Below, in pieces: positions 15,985-25,292 of a stretch of DNA of 44,241 bases. This DNA comes from Hymenobacter sp. HSC-4F20 (lineage in GTDB: Bacteria; Bacteroidota; Bacteroidia; Cytophagales; Hymenobacteraceae). The position numbers and the translations under genes were made by a program. Every line of letters begins with the position of its first letter. Positions within the stretch are counted from its first letter, which is position 1. The notes beneath the pieces were generated by a model. It was not told where the DNA came from. It ran no database searches and was given only the letters and a program-made list of their open reading frames with translations. The DNA is taken from assembly GCF_019599275.1 (NCBI RefSeq), contig NZ_JAHZTD010000011.1, positions 1 to 44,241 on the forward strand, written 5' to 3'.

Positions 15985-16384
15985 CGCCCTGGCCCAACTC
16001 GTACCCGACTCGACCCAGCTGCAGCGCCGGGTAGTGGGCCAGCCCTTCCCGTTTGCGACGGGGGTAGCCCTAGAGCTGGGCCTGTACCGCCGCCTGCAAC
16101 AGCACACGGAGCTGGCTGATCTGCTACTGGCCAGCAAGGAAGAGCGCCTGCGCACGCTCAGCAGCCAGCTCCAGCTCAGCCAGCAGCTCTACGCCGCCTC
16201 GGCCCAGCGCCTGCGGGAGGCCGAGGCCGCCAGCCGCCGCAAGGACGCTACCATCGATTCGCTCGGGCGCGCCTATGACCAAGCGCAGCGCCAGGCCCGC
16301 CGGCGCCGCTGGCAGCTGCTCACGCCCGCTACCGGGCTGGCAGCCATAGCGGGGCTGCTGGTAGGGGCCTGCGTCGGACGCTAA
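15926..16384 (+). CDS. Secreted coiled-coil protein with C-terminal membrane span, spanin-like partner
   Basis: The GTG start lies inside the preceding gene (59-bp overlap). The protein (152 aa) has a signal peptide (residues 6-23; cleavage after ALA), a long coiled coil (about 65-120), and a C-terminal membrane span (about 130-148; LAAIAGLLVGACVG). There is no clear lipobox. An overlapping pair, the first with an N-terminal anchor and the second exported, resembles embedded Rz/Rz1 spanins. The extra C-terminal span instead recalls u-spanins. The role in disrupting the outer membrane is inferred. Confidence 0.5.
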   Translation: MNNNWKRSIALAAWCCLSSSALAQLVPDSTQLQRRVVGQPFPFATGVALELGLYRRLQQHTELADLLLASKEERLRTLSSQLQLSQQLYAASAQRLREAEAASRRKDATIDSLGRAYDQAQRQARRRRWQLLTPATGLAAIAGLLVGACVGR

Positions 16385-16468
16385 GCTGAGCGTAGCGGCC
16401 CGCACCCGCCCGGCCCTCGTCCGGCCCCAGTGTCTTGCCTATTTCCTTATCTGATTTATTTCTATCCG

Positions 16469-17389
16469 ATGCCTGTATCCTTCTACCGGGTGCTTCCCCT
16501 GGAAGCAAACCTGCGGGCCAGCCCGCGCCTGCTTACTACCAACATTCTTACCCAGCTCCGCCAGGGCCAAGTGGTGCAGCGCCTGCCGGCAGCGGTTAAT
16601 CAGCCCAGCGGCTGGCTGCACGTACGCGTTGAACTGCCCGGGGCGCCCTCCCTGGAAGGCTTTGTGAAAGCGTTTTTGCTACAAAAAGCAGCCGGCACCA
16701 CGGCCGCGCCCGCCGCCCCGGCACTAGCCCTTCCCGAAGCCCACCTGGCCGCCTCCGGCCCGGTTACGCGGGCCCAGACCGGGCGCCGGGCGTATTCGCT
16801 GCGGGAAGCCGCCCAGCCCGCCCGGCCCGGCCCCACGGCCCAGGACAAGGCCCAGCAACTGACCCGGATTCTGGAGTTTCTGGACGTGGAGCACTCGGCC
16901 CGCTACAAGCCGGGCAGCGGCCTGACCTACTGCAACATCTACGCCCACGACTATTGCCACCTGGCCGGGGCCTACCTGCCCCGCGTGTGGTGGCGCCCGA
17001 CGGCCCTGGCCCAGCTGCTGGCCGGTACCTGCGTTGAGGCCCAGTACGGGGCCACCGTACTCGAACTCAACGCCAACAGCCTGTACAACTGGCTCGAAGA
17101 GTTTGGGCCGGCCTTTGGCTGGCGGCGCACGTTTTCGGCCACGGAGCTGCAGCAGGGGGCCAACGCTGGACGGGTAGCCCTAGTATGCGGACAGCGGACG
17201 GAGCTGAACCAGCCGGGTCACATCTGCGCTGTGGTGCCGGAGCTGCCCCGCTACCCCGCCGCCCGCCACGGGACCGAGGTGACTATTCCGCTGCAAAGCC
17301 AGGCCGGGGCCCGCAACTTTCGCTACGGCGGCCACGCCTGGTGGCAGAGCCGGCAGTTTGCTCGCTTTGGCTTCTGGCTCCACGAGTAG
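16469..17389 (+). CDS. SH3b plus Cys/His peptidoglycan hydrolase
   Basis: The ATG at 16469 gives 306 residues. Residues 1-72 form an SH3b-like cell-wall-binding domain (LEANLRASP, then GWLHVRV). A Pro/Ala-rich linker (75-125) follows, then a catalytic-looking domain (about 130-306) with LTYCNIYAHDYCHLA (Cys155) and NQPGHICAVV (His251). The Cys/His pattern fits the NlpC/P60-CHAP superfold. No signal peptide is visible, so it would need a holin pore or cell lysis to reach the wall. It is the last gene before the 29-bp bidirectional terminator. It is probably a second hydrolase of the lysis cassette. Confidence 0.75.
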   Translation: MPVSFYRVLPLEANLRASPRLLTTNILTQLRQGQVVQRLPAAVNQPSGWLHVRVELPGAPSLEGFVKAFLLQKAAGTTAAPAAPALALPEAHLAASGPVTRAQTGRRAYSLREAAQPARPGPTAQDKAQQLTRILEFLDVEHSARYKPGSGLTYCNIYAHDYCHLAGAYLPRVWWRPTALAQLLAGTCVEAQYGATVLELNANSLYNWLEEFGPAFGWRRTFSATELQQGANAGRVALVCGQRTELNQPGHICAVVPELPRYPAARHGTEVTIPLQSQAGARNFRYGGHAWWQSRQFARFGFWLHE

Positions 17390-17399
17390 CCTTCCGGCT

Positions 17400-17458
17400 T
17401 ACTGGCGCTTAAAAAAAGGCCCTGCTACAGTAGCAGGGCCTTTTTTTAAGCGCCAGTA
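17400..17458. terminator. Perfect 29-bp inverted repeat, bidirectional terminator
   Basis: Arms 17400-17428 and 17430-17458 are perfect reverse complements around a single base (17429). Seven-A and seven-T runs flank the GC-rich inner stem (GGCCCTGCTAC). It lies between the stop codons of the convergent genes at 17389 and 17466, 10 bp from one and 7 bp from the other. This is an unusually long and exact bidirectional terminator. Confidence 0.92.
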
Positions 17459-17465
17459 CACTCCG

Positions 17466-20006
17466 TTAGAAGTTATATAGGCTGGCATGATGCCCCCCTA
17501 CGCTGTCGGAGGCCGTGGTGGAAGTATCCTGGCGGAACTCGTAGTGGCTCACCAGCGAGTCGGTGGGACTCCGCTCGTAGTTGAGCACTTCCACGGGGGT
17601 GAAGTGGCGGCTGTACACGCGCAGATCGGCCACGCGGATGTTGCGCATCTGCTCGTTGAGCGAGTAGCGGGAGCCGAACGTGAGGTTGCCGGCCGGTGCA
17701 GGCACGCGCAGCTGCAAAATGCAGTGGTGCCAGACGCCGAGCTCCAGGGTATCAGCAAGGTTGTGGCCGGTGCGGCGCACGCCATCCACGTACCAGTCCC
17801 AGTTGCTACCTACCCCATGGGTGGCAAACCAACTATCCTGCACAGTATCCCGCCAGTCCAGCACGTACTCCCAGCCGCCGGTAAAGGCGGAGTCTTTCCA
17901 GAGCCAGAAGCTGAGCGTGACCGTTTCCAGAGCCGGTACCGGCACCAGCAGGTACTGGTTGGTGGCGGCGGCGTTGGCGGCCAGGTAGTGGGTAGGAGCC
18001 GGCAAAGCCACCGGGGCGGGCCGTTCCAGATCCAGCCCGACCTCGGCCACGGCCCCATTCGGTGCATCGAAGAAGGTAGCCGGGTTGCCATCGAAGGCCT
18101 TGTCGAACTCGCAGCCCGGCGCGTAGGCTCCCGGCGTGCCGAAGGGCATGCCCAGCAGCCGCTGCCCATCGTGGTACACTTCCAGTTCCGTGATATTGCC
18201 GTAGGCGTTGTAAGGAGCCAGGTAGCGCACGTAGCGGTAGGAAGTGGTGTTCGGAAACGTCACTTCCGTAAACTGCCCCTGCGGGGGCTCCGTGCCGATG
18301 GTGTACAGCGTGGTCCACTGCCGCCCATCCGGGGAGCCTTGCAGTTGCCCGCCCACCATGCGGCTGGTAAACCCGTCGCGGGGGTAGTAGCGCACCCGGT
18401 TGACGGGGGCAGCCGGGCCGGTGCTCAACTCCTGAAGGCTGGCCGCGGGAGCCAGCTGGTACCGGCCCAGCAGGTACTGCTGCAACTGGGTTTGCTCGGC
18501 CGGGTTCAGGGTTCGGTCGTAAACCAGCGCCTCGGCAATGCAGCCCTGCCAGCGGTAGGCGCCGTACTCGTGGAAGGTGGCGTCGCCGAGGCGGAACACA
18601 TTATCCAGGGGCCGGTCGATGGCCCCGGCCAGCATCTGACTTACGGGCTGGGCCTCCCCGTTTAGCCACAGGCGGAAGGCCAGGGTCTGGTTGTTATGCA
18701 ACTCAGCCAGCACTACCACGGGCCGGGTAAGCCGGGTTTCGGCGCCGGCAATGCCCACAATGTTGCTGTTGAAGTTGTTCAGGCCAAAGCAGTCGGAGCT
18801 GACCCACAGGTCGTTGGCATAGTTGACATTCTGCCCGAACATGCAGGGCATGCCGTTGGTGGCCTGGGGCTGCTTGTGCAGTACCAGGGCCACCGTGTAC
18901 GCCGTGGGGGCGGCCTGCGGCAAGGTCAGCGGCAGAAACGCGCCGTTGCCATCAAAGCGGATGGCGGGCCGGCCGTTTGCCCAATGTTCGGCTACCGTGA
19001 GCGGGGCGGTGCCGGGCTCGGCCACCATGCGCAGCTGGTTGGGGCTGCGGTCGAGCCACTCGGTCACCTGCCCGGCGTCGTTGCGTACTACCCCCGAGTC
19101 GGCGCTCCACCAGCCCTGCAAGCCGGTGGTAGGGATAGAGCCCACGTAGTCCGGTTGATAGTACTGCTGCACCAGTTCGTAGAGGGCAGTTTCAGAGGCT
19201 CCTACCATCTCTCGGTTAAGCAAGCACAGGTCGCCCAGCAGGATGTTGGCCGCTAACCCCGTGCCGTTACGGGCACCAATCCACAGGGGCTGGGGCGGCA
19301 GCGGTACGGCCGGGTTGTCGGCGTTGTAATCTGTGCCGTACAGGTGGCGGGAGTAGTCGGCCCGCACGCCATCCACCAGCAGCCGGGATTCGCGGCCGGG
19401 GCGCGCTAGGTTCCAGGTGCCGAGCAAGGTAGCCGGCACACCGGGTTGGGCACCGGGCAGGGCCGCAATGGCGTAGCCCGCGTCGTGGTGCAGGGTCATG
19501 GTGTGAGTGGCCCCGTCTTCCACGCTGACCACGAAGCCCCGGGTAGTATTCATGTTTGGGGAGTATTCGAGCAGAACCGTAACGGCCATGTTATCGGTGC
19601 TGAAGACGGTAGCTACGGTAGCCTCTGTAGTATTGAGGTGAAACCCAGGGTTATCTACCTGCAAGGCCCCCTGATTGGTAGCGTAGCAGCGGTGCCCGTT
19701 CAGGCCGGTAGGTTGGAGCGTCACTAGGCTGGTAGCCGCCGTAGCCTGGCGGAGGTCGTTGCCAAACAAGCAGTAGGCCCGCTCCACCTGACCGGCGGCG
19801 TTCACCCGGTTACCAAAATATGGACTAATCCAGATGCCGGTGGTAGCTGGGGGTAGGGAGTCGAGGTAGCGGTAGGCGGCCTCTACGCGGAGCATATCCG
19901 TTACGGTGCCTCCGTCAGCCTGCACACGCTGGGCGTATGCCTGGGCGCGGGCTGGCGCTTGCCCAGCCAGGGCCTGGTTCGAGTAATACGTCGTGCGGTG
20001 CTGCAT
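17466..20006 (-). CDS. Multi-domain lectin-like tip protein: LamG, LamG, F5/8C (discoidin), LamG
   Basis: The ATG at 20006 (846 aa) is preferred over an in-frame GTG three bases upstream, because it overlaps the stop of the fibre gene as ATGA and matches the start of its paralogue (M..RTTYY). Domains: LamG/ConA-like (about residues 115-280), LamG-like (about 290-520; GLQGWWSADSG), F5/8 type C (about 530-660; NRVRYYPRDGFTSRMVGG), and a C-terminal LamG-like domain (about 680-846). These beta-sandwich domains bind glycans or lipids. There is no signal peptide or membrane span, so export needs an unusual route. It is the last gene of the cluster and probably the adhesive tip of the fibre encoded just before it. 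Confidence 0.8.
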   Translation of the reverse strand: MQHRTTYYSNQALAGQAPARAQAYAQRVQADGGTVTDMLRVEAAYRYLDSLPPATTGIWISPYFGNRVNAAGQVERAYCLFGNDLRQATAATSLVTLQPTGLNGHRCYATNQGALQVDNPGFHLNTTEATVATVFSTDNMAVTVLLEYSPNMNTTRGFVVSVEDGATHTMTLHHDAGYAIAALPGAQPGVPATLLGTWNLARPGRESRLLVDGVRADYSRHLYGTDYNADNPAVPLPPQPLWIGARNGTGLAANILLGDLCLLNREMVGASETALYELVQQYYQPDYVGSIPTTGLQGWWSADSGVVRNDAGQVTEWLDRSPNQLRMVAEPGTAPLTVAEHWANGRPAIRFDGNGAFLPLTLPQAAPTAYTVALVLHKQPQATNGMPCMFGQNVNYANDLWVSSDCFGLNNFNSNIVGIAGAETRLTRPVVVLAELHNNQTLAFRLWLNGEAQPVSQMLAGAIDRPLDNVFRLGDATFHEYGAYRWQGCIAEALVYDRTLNPAEQTQLQQYLLGRYQLAPAASLQELSTGPAAPVNRVRYYPRDGFTSRMVGGQLQGSPDGRQWTTLYTIGTEPPQGQFTEVTFPNTTSYRYVRYLAPYNAYGNITELEVYHDGQRLLGMPFGTPGAYAPGCEFDKAFDGNPATFFDAPNGAVAEVGLDLERPAPVALPAPTHYLAANAAATNQYLLVPVPALETVTLSFWLWKDSAFTGGWEYVLDWRDTVQDSWFATHGVGSNWDWYVDGVRRTGHNLADTLELGVWHHCILQLRVPAPAGNLTFGSRYSLNEQMRNIRVADLRVYSRHFTPVEVLNYERSPTDSLVSHYEFRQDTSTTASDSVGGHHASLYNF

Positions 20007-21643
20007 CACGAGGCCAGGGTTACAACGGCCGTGCTAGCGGCCGCCGATCGGGAAATGAGCACCTCCAGCGTGTCGCCGCTGGCCACGGCAAAGGGCAGGC
20101 CGATGGGGGTTCCGTTCAGGCGGTAGGTCACGCTGGCTACGTTCCGGAGCTGCTGGCTCTGGTAGGTAGCGGCCTGGGTGGCGCCCATGGTACGCGTGAC
20201 GTCATCTGTAAAGCCGGCCTCGAACACGAACTCCAAGGTAGAGCCGCCAGCTCCGCCTGGAGCGCTAGTCATGGCCCGTTCGTCTATTACGTTTTTCGCC
20301 TCGATGGTACCCCGCACCATCGTATTGCCTCGTAGGATCACAGTATCAGCTTGAACAGCAGTTTGCCCAGGAGTGCCCAATACGCTGTAATTGGTCAGTG
20401 TCACAGTGCCAAGCCCGGCTATCAGGGGTGGCGCTCCTGCCGTACGCGTTGCAGAGTAAAGCGTGCCTTCCTTCAGATGCACCTTACCCCCAGCATGATG
20501 AGTGTGAATAAAGGAACTGTCATCTGCTTGAATATCGCCTTTCCACTCAAAGACCGATGCGGAGTGCACTACCTGTACCACCTTGCCCGGGCCAGTTTGC
20601 TTCAGAAAGCCTGTGCCATAAAACTCAGCAGGCTGGCCATTCCCTGTAATACGAATAGCATCCGTGAGCAAACTGGAAATGATAGTGCCACTGTAGCGGT
20701 AGGTTGCTTTGCCCCACAGGAAAAAGCCGGTGCCGTTACCCCCCGACACATTAATATTTAGGTTGTGAATAGTATAGTCCACAACGGCATTGGCATATGC
20801 GCCGACTACCCAGCCCCCACTTTTCACTTGGTTTAGCGTAGCAAAGTCGCCATTTAAGACTCCACTTCCTCCTTCGAAAGTGAGCACATCGGAAACGTTG
20901 GAAGGCGCGTTGACAGTGATAGTGTGTAGATTCACATTAACCCCTGCTTTCACCCGGATCTGCTCCTGGTTTCCTCCCACGTTCGGATCGGAAAGCGGCG
21001 CATTAATATTTACTGTATCACCACTGCTGGCACCCAATAGCGCGGCGGCGGCAGAAGAATAGTAGGTAGTGGTACGGTCAGGCTTGACGACGTTAGCAAA
21101 ATTGCTATTAACGACGGTGGTAGTCGCCTGAAGGGTGCTTAACTGATTACGCAGGTCTGTGTCCTGCTCATCGACGTATTCTTTTGTTACGTCGCCGGCC
21201 CCCGTAGAACTCCCCCCCCCGCGGCCGATGAGCAATACCTGGTGGGCAGCGAGTTCTTCCGGAGCCGCGTCGGTAGGGTAGTCGCCCTGGCGGCGCACTT
21301 GCAGCACCGTGAAGGTGGCCTGGGCATGGTCGTAGCCTAGGGTAATCTGGTGCTGGTGGCCGTCGCGGGCCTCGCTGAGTACAGTCACCTGGTCTACGTC
21401 CTGCTGCACGAGTTGGCGCACCTGCTCCACTGTGAGCGAGGCCAAGTGGAAGTGGCCCGGATCGTCGAGGGCGTTTACCTGAAACAGAAAGGGCCGGGCT
21501 CCATCCGTGCGGTCATAGAGTTCGGTGGTCAGGCTGGCGAGGAAGGTACGAACATCGGCGGCGGTGGTTTTACCACCCTGCCCGCCCGTGCGCACCGCCA
21601 TTTCCAGTTCCTGAAGAAGTTCTTCTTGCGTTTTGCTAGACAT
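20006..21643 (-). CDS. Beta-helix fibre protein 2 with shared N-terminal module
   Basis: This 545-aa protein has residues 1-48 (SSKTQEELLQEL, then ADVRTFLASLTTEL) as the shared docking-like module. An additional segment follows (about 50-150; not in fibre 1), then a right-handed beta-helix (about 180-440; repeated short strands, N/T/G-rich) and a C-terminal domain (about 440-545) closely similar to fibre 1. The stop overlaps the start of the lectin-like gene (ATGA). The central beta-helix part is lower in G+C than both ends, as expected for exchanged receptor-binding modules. It is similar to phage tail fibres or tailspikes in plan. Function is inferred from architecture. Confidence 0.78.
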   Translation of the reverse strand: MSSKTQEELLQELEMAVRTGGQGGKTTAADVRTFLASLTTELYDRTDGARPFLFQVNALDDPGHFHLASLTVEQVRQLVQQDVDQVTVLSEARDGHQHQITLGYDHAQATFTVLQVRRQGDYPTDAAPEELAAHQVLLIGRGGGSSTGAGDVTKEYVDEQDTDLRNQLSTLQATTTVVNSNFANVVKPDRTTTYYSSAAAALLGASSGDTVNINAPLSDPNVGGNQEQIRVKAGVNVNLHTITVNAPSNVSDVLTFEGGSGVLNGDFATLNQVKSGGWVVGAYANAVVDYTIHNLNINVSGGNGTGFFLWGKATYRYSGTIISSLLTDAIRITGNGQPAEFYGTGFLKQTGPGKVVQVVHSASVFEWKGDIQADDSSFIHTHHAGGKVHLKEGTLYSATRTAGAPPLIAGLGTVTLTNYSVLGTPGQTAVQADTVILRGNTMVRGTIEAKNVIDERAMTSAPGGAGGSTLEFVFEAGFTDDVTRTMGATQAATYQSQQLRNVASVTYRLNGTPIGLPFAVASGDTLEVLISRSAAASTAVVTLAS

Positions 21644-22006
21644 GATAAAGGAATGAGAATAAAGATAAAATATAATTCAAGTGACTTACTATAAGCATTT
21701 TACAAAATTAAAAATCTTCAAACTATGGCATACTGAGAAGGATTCTAGTGACTACCCACACGTTTAGTAACACAGGTAGCACTCATAACACTAACAACAC
21801 ATATACACCGGTGTTACTAAAACTTTGGCTGTTGGGGCGGGTGGTTCTAAACCTGGCAGCAGCCTAGCGCGGAAAGAACCCCAGTGAACCCGCTACCAGC
21901 TGATTGAGGAAAGTAGTCCTGAAGGCCCGCAGGTTGTGGATGGGTAGTTAGGCCGCCGGCAGCGTCGCTCCGCCGGGCTGGCTCTCGTTGCCGGAGCAGC
22001 CCGGCT
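21644..22006. promoter_or_regulatory. Gap before fibre 2 with 9-bp repeats
   Basis: This 363-bp gene-free stretch lies between the TcB-like stop and the fibre 2 start. It has an AT-rich promoter-like part just upstream of 21643 and a block of 9-bp GTTAC-type units (21763-21818). A separate promoter for the fibre 2 pair is likely. Confidence 0.5.
21763..21818. repeat. 9-bp GTTAC-type repeat cluster in the cargo region
   Basis: Four contiguous reverse-type 9-mers (TTTAGTAAC, ACAGGTAGC, ACTCATAAC, ACTAACAAC; 21763-21798) are followed by a forward-type GGTGTTACT (21810-21818). They are the same family as the units before parA and downstream of rep, about 17-18 kb away. Confidence 0.55.
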
Positions 22007-25000
22007 TTAGAGGGGATGGGCATCGTATCGTCTGGTAGAGAAGGGAAAAGAGAGGCAGTGAGTGCAGATGGGGGGAGCAGTCCTGTCTAGGCGTTTCTCC
22101 TGGCCAGCAGCAGGCGCACTGGCGCTGACTTGCCCCGCTAGTACCGCCTGGGCGAGTTCCAGGGCGCTTCGGCAGGTCGTGGTAGCATCCGTTTCGCAAC
22201 ACCGCGTTTGGGCAAGTCGGCTGGGCTGGTACTCCGCGGGCGAATCATAGTAGCTGTGGCAGTACAGGGGGCTGGCGGGGTCGTTGTCGTAGCCCGCGTA
22301 CTCCGTGCGCAGGTGCGTCAGTCGGACCCCGGCAGCCGGGGCGGCCGGATGCTGGCCCGGCGGCAACGCTAGGTGCAGGCGCTGCTGCGCCTGGCCGTAG
22401 CTGTCGTAATCCCCCAAAAAGGCCAGCTGAGTCCGCGGGGCGCCCCCCGCTGGCCACTCGGTAGTGCACTGGCCCAGGTGGTGAGGAAAGAAAATCAGCT
22501 GGCTGCTGAGCGGGGCCACCAGCTGGGCCAGCGGCGGCAGCTGCCCATCGAAGGAAAGCCAGGAGCCAAACACATCGGTGTCCAGTTGGCGGGGTACTAC
22601 GCGGGCTACGCCTGGAAGACTTTCCGCAACCCGATGGAGCTGCGAGGGGCGGCCGGCCCCGGTGGAAACGTACTCTTCTGTGCGCAGCTTGGAGCCCCGT
22701 AGCGCCCGGTAGGCCGCCCGGCGGTGGCGGCCGGGCAGGGCCCGGAGCAGCTCGTCCGTGGCGGCCGGGCGCTTCAGCACGGACGGGGCGGTAGCCTGGT
22801 ACTCGTGGGTCAGGTCTAGCTCTTGCCACTCGTCTCGCTCGTTGCGCACGGGCCCCAGGTGAAACCAGCAGCGGGTTTCCAGCAAGCCGGCAGGCGGCTC
22901 CGAATTGCCGGGCAAGCAGGGTTCCAGGGCAGAACAGAGTGCCGGAATCAGGCGTTCGTCAAGTGCGAATTCCTGCTCCTCGTAGGCCCAGCTTGGCTTG
23001 TTTCCGGCCCGGCACGACCACGCGTCCGCAGCGGCGACGGCTTGGTAGCGGCGGATAGTCGTGTGCTGGTCCACTCGACCGAAGCCCCAGACTCCCAGCT
23101 CGTCGGCGGAGCCAGCGCCGTGGTGGTAACAGTAGCTGGTGGCAGTAGCGGTGCCCGAATGCCCCTCCCGCACTTCCACTCGCGCCACTACCGGTACCGG
23201 AAAGGGAAGCCGTGTGTGCCAGCGGGTGGCGGGGCGGCGTTCATCCTGGAGGTAGTACGTGGTGGAAGCGGCGTATTCCACCCGCGTCAGGGTTGAGGGA
23301 GAAGTAGCTAGCTGCTTGAGAAGGTAGGGCCTCACGCCGGCAGTAAAATCAAGGAAGTGATGGTGAGGGCGGCCCCCAGCCAGGGCGGCGCATGTCCAGA
23401 GCAAGCCGGCCACCCCCGTACCCAGCAGGTCGACGAGGCGCACGGCGGCGGGGGACAGCAGGGTGGGCGGGCCAGTAAGACGAATGGGGTCTGACCAGGC
23501 GTTGCCGCTACGGTTCAGCCACAGCGTCAGGCCAGTATCTTCCACGTACAGCAGGTCGTCGAGCCCGTCGCCGTCCACATCGCCGAGCAGCAGGCGGGCG
23601 GGGTCGTAGCAGTGGGGCAGGCGGGGACTGTTGCGCATGGCAATGCGCCGCCCCCAGCGGCCCCGCCCCAAATTCGGCCAGTACGCTACCTGTTTCTCCT
23701 CTACCAACACTACGGCAGGCAAACCCGGCGCGAACAGGGCGCGGCGCAGGCGCGGGTCCTGCGGGCATAGCCCAGGGTAGTCGTCAAATGGCAACTCAGC
23801 TGCCCCAGCCGGGGCGCGGAGGCCCTGGTTTACCCCGGTAAGGCCGGGGGCAGTAGGCCGGCAGCGGGCGCGCAACACGGCGGCCGTGCCCTCCTCGCTC
23901 AGGCGTGGCTGTTTTTTTTCTTGTGGGGCAGTGGGCTGCAAGCCAACCGCGGTGGCGCGCAAGGGCCGGGGCTGGTCGAACACGCCATAGCCGAGATTTT
24001 TCCAATAGTGGCCGCCGGCTTCCGCCAGCTCCACCACGTCGGGCAGGCCGCGGCCAAACAGGTCCAGCAGGGCCATGCCAGGGCTGGCCAGAGAAGCCGC
24101 AGGCAGCTCGCCCCCCAGCGGAAAAAAGCACTGGTCTGCCGGCTGAAAGCAGGAATAGCCGAATTCCAGCGGGGGGCCGGACGCCTGGTGGCGGGGACCA
24201 GTTATCAGCACCCGCCGAAGCAGGGAAACGCCCGCCAGCGGCGGGCCGGCGGTTGAGGCGTCCTCGTCGAGGTAGGAAAAAGAATAGGTGGCCACGGACT
24301 CCCGACTGCCGGCGCCCGCGGACGGGGCGTCGGGAGTGGTGTAGGTGCAGATGCTGGTGCAGCGACGCGTGGTTCGCTGCTCAAAGCCAGCATCGTAGGT
24401 GGAAAAGGGGTCGGGGCGGGGGCCGTAGTTCAGCTCCACGCTCACCCCGCAGCGCCGGGGGGCGTCGGGAGGGTAGGCAGCATAGCGAATACTGGTCAGG
24501 TAGGTTTGCTCGTAATGGTGCGGGCCTTCCTGGGCCTGTTCGCGGCGGTAGCCGTAGCGGATTTCGTTGCCCAGCGGGTCTACGGTGCGGGTCAGGTGCC
24601 AGGCAAGCACGTGGGCCGGGTGCTCCGGATCGGCCAGCACGGCCAGGTTTCCGGCAGCCGCGACGGGTAGCTCCGGCTCGCCGTAAGTGCTGATCAGCCC
24701 ATCGGTGGTGCGCACCTGCCAGTAGTTGGGGCCGTTGTCGTGGTAGCGGTAGTGCTCAATGCGGGCAAACATGCCCTCGGTGCGGGGCCGGTACTGGGCC
24801 ACCGTGCCCAGCAGCGTGGTGCCCTCCGCGCCTCCGAGCAGGTTTTCCCACCGAATGGGCACCAGCTCATTAAGGCCGGAGAGCAGAAACACATCCTGGT
24901 CGTCGGCGTACTGGGGGATGCCGGCGCGAGTGCTGCGCCGCACGCTGGCTACCGCCGCGTTCCATCCCCACCCAAAGGCCGAGTTTCCGGCGCTGGTGGA

Positions 25001-25171
25001 GTAGCGTAGCGTTAGCCCGGGCTGCAGCGTATGGCTGCCCGGAGGCAGGGCGATGGGCACCGAGAAAGTGCCGGTTCCGGTAAATAGATCGGGCGAAAAC
25101 TGTTCGCCGCTGCAACCCGTGGCGCCGCTGTTAGGCCGCGCAGGCAGGCAGCTTCCTGCTGGAGCGTTCAT
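22007..25171 (-). CDS. TcB/SpvB-like toxin-complex protein without RHS repeats
   Basis: The ATG at 25171 is preferred (1054 aa); a GTG at 25198 would only add MPALFLFSY. The N-terminus is SpvB (about residues 15-250; GTGTFSVPIALPPG, then GLTLRYSTSAGNSAFGWGW). An FG-GAP/VCBS repeat follows (about 530-542; DVDGDGLDD). The TcdB middle domains come next (RLPFPVPVVARVE, about 654-666; YHHG near 682; YRALRGSKLRTEEY further on). In TcB proteins these form a beta-propeller that closes the RHS cocoon and docks on TcA. Here the protein ends before any RHS or hypervariable toxin part. No TcA- or TcC-like gene is recognised. No signal peptide. It may have been recruited as a structural plug of another assembly. 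Confidence 0.85.
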   Translation of the reverse strand: MNAPAGSCLPARPNSGATGCSGEQFSPDLFTGTGTFSVPIALPPGSHTLQPGLTLRYSTSAGNSAFGWGWNAAVASVRRSTRAGIPQYADDQDVFLLSGLNELVPIRWENLLGGAEGTTLLGTVAQYRPRTEGMFARIEHYRYHDNGPNYWQVRTTDGLISTYGEPELPVAAAGNLAVLADPEHPAHVLAWHLTRTVDPLGNEIRYGYRREQAQEGPHHYEQTYLTSIRYAAYPPDAPRRCGVSVELNYGPRPDPFSTYDAGFEQRTTRRCTSICTYTTPDAPSAGAGSRESVATYSFSYLDEDASTAGPPLAGVSLLRRVLITGPRHQASGPPLEFGYSCFQPADQCFFPLGGELPAASLASPGMALLDLFGRGLPDVVELAEAGGHYWKNLGYGVFDQPRPLRATAVGLQPTAPQEKKQPRLSEEGTAAVLRARCRPTAPGLTGVNQGLRAPAGAAELPFDDYPGLCPQDPRLRRALFAPGLPAVVLVEEKQVAYWPNLGRGRWGRRIAMRNSPRLPHCYDPARLLLGDVDGDGLDDLLYVEDTGLTLWLNRSGNAWSDPIRLTGPPTLLSPAAVRLVDLLGTGVAGLLWTCAALAGGRPHHHFLDFTAGVRPYLLKQLATSPSTLTRVEYAASTTYYLQDERRPATRWHTRLPFPVPVVARVEVREGHSGTATATSYCYHHGAGSADELGVWGFGRVDQHTTIRRYQAVAAADAWSCRAGNKPSWAYEEQEFALDERLIPALCSALEPCLPGNSEPPAGLLETRCWFHLGPVRNERDEWQELDLTHEYQATAPSVLKRPAATDELLRALPGRHRRAAYRALRGSKLRTEEYVSTGAGRPSQLHRVAESLPGVARVVPRQLDTDVFGSWLSFDGQLPPLAQLVAPLSSQLIFFPHHLGQCTTEWPAGGAPRTQLAFLGDYDSYGQAQQRLHLALPPGQHPAAPAAGVRLTHLRTEYAGYDNDPASPLYCHSYYDSPAEYQPSRLAQTRCCETDATTTCRSALELAQAVLAGQVSASAPAAGQEKRLDRTAPPICTHCLSFPFSTRRYDAHPL

Positions 25172-25266
25172 ATAGCTGAATAGAAATAGAGCAGGCACGC
25201 CAGGCGGGCTCCGCCGCCAGCTCTGCTGAATAAAGCGCCTTTCCTACCCGGAAATAGCTCCCGGGA

Positions 25267-25292
25267 GGCCCCGCGCTATCGTGCGCGGGGCC
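25267..25292 (-). terminator. Perfect 10-bp hairpin between discoidin and TcB-like genes
   Basis: GGCCCCGCGC (25267-25276) pairs with GCGCGGGGCC (25283-25292), loop TATCGT. It lies downstream of the short discoidin gene. There is no U-run on the minus strand, so it may slow or end transcription or protect the transcript. Confidence 0.55.
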
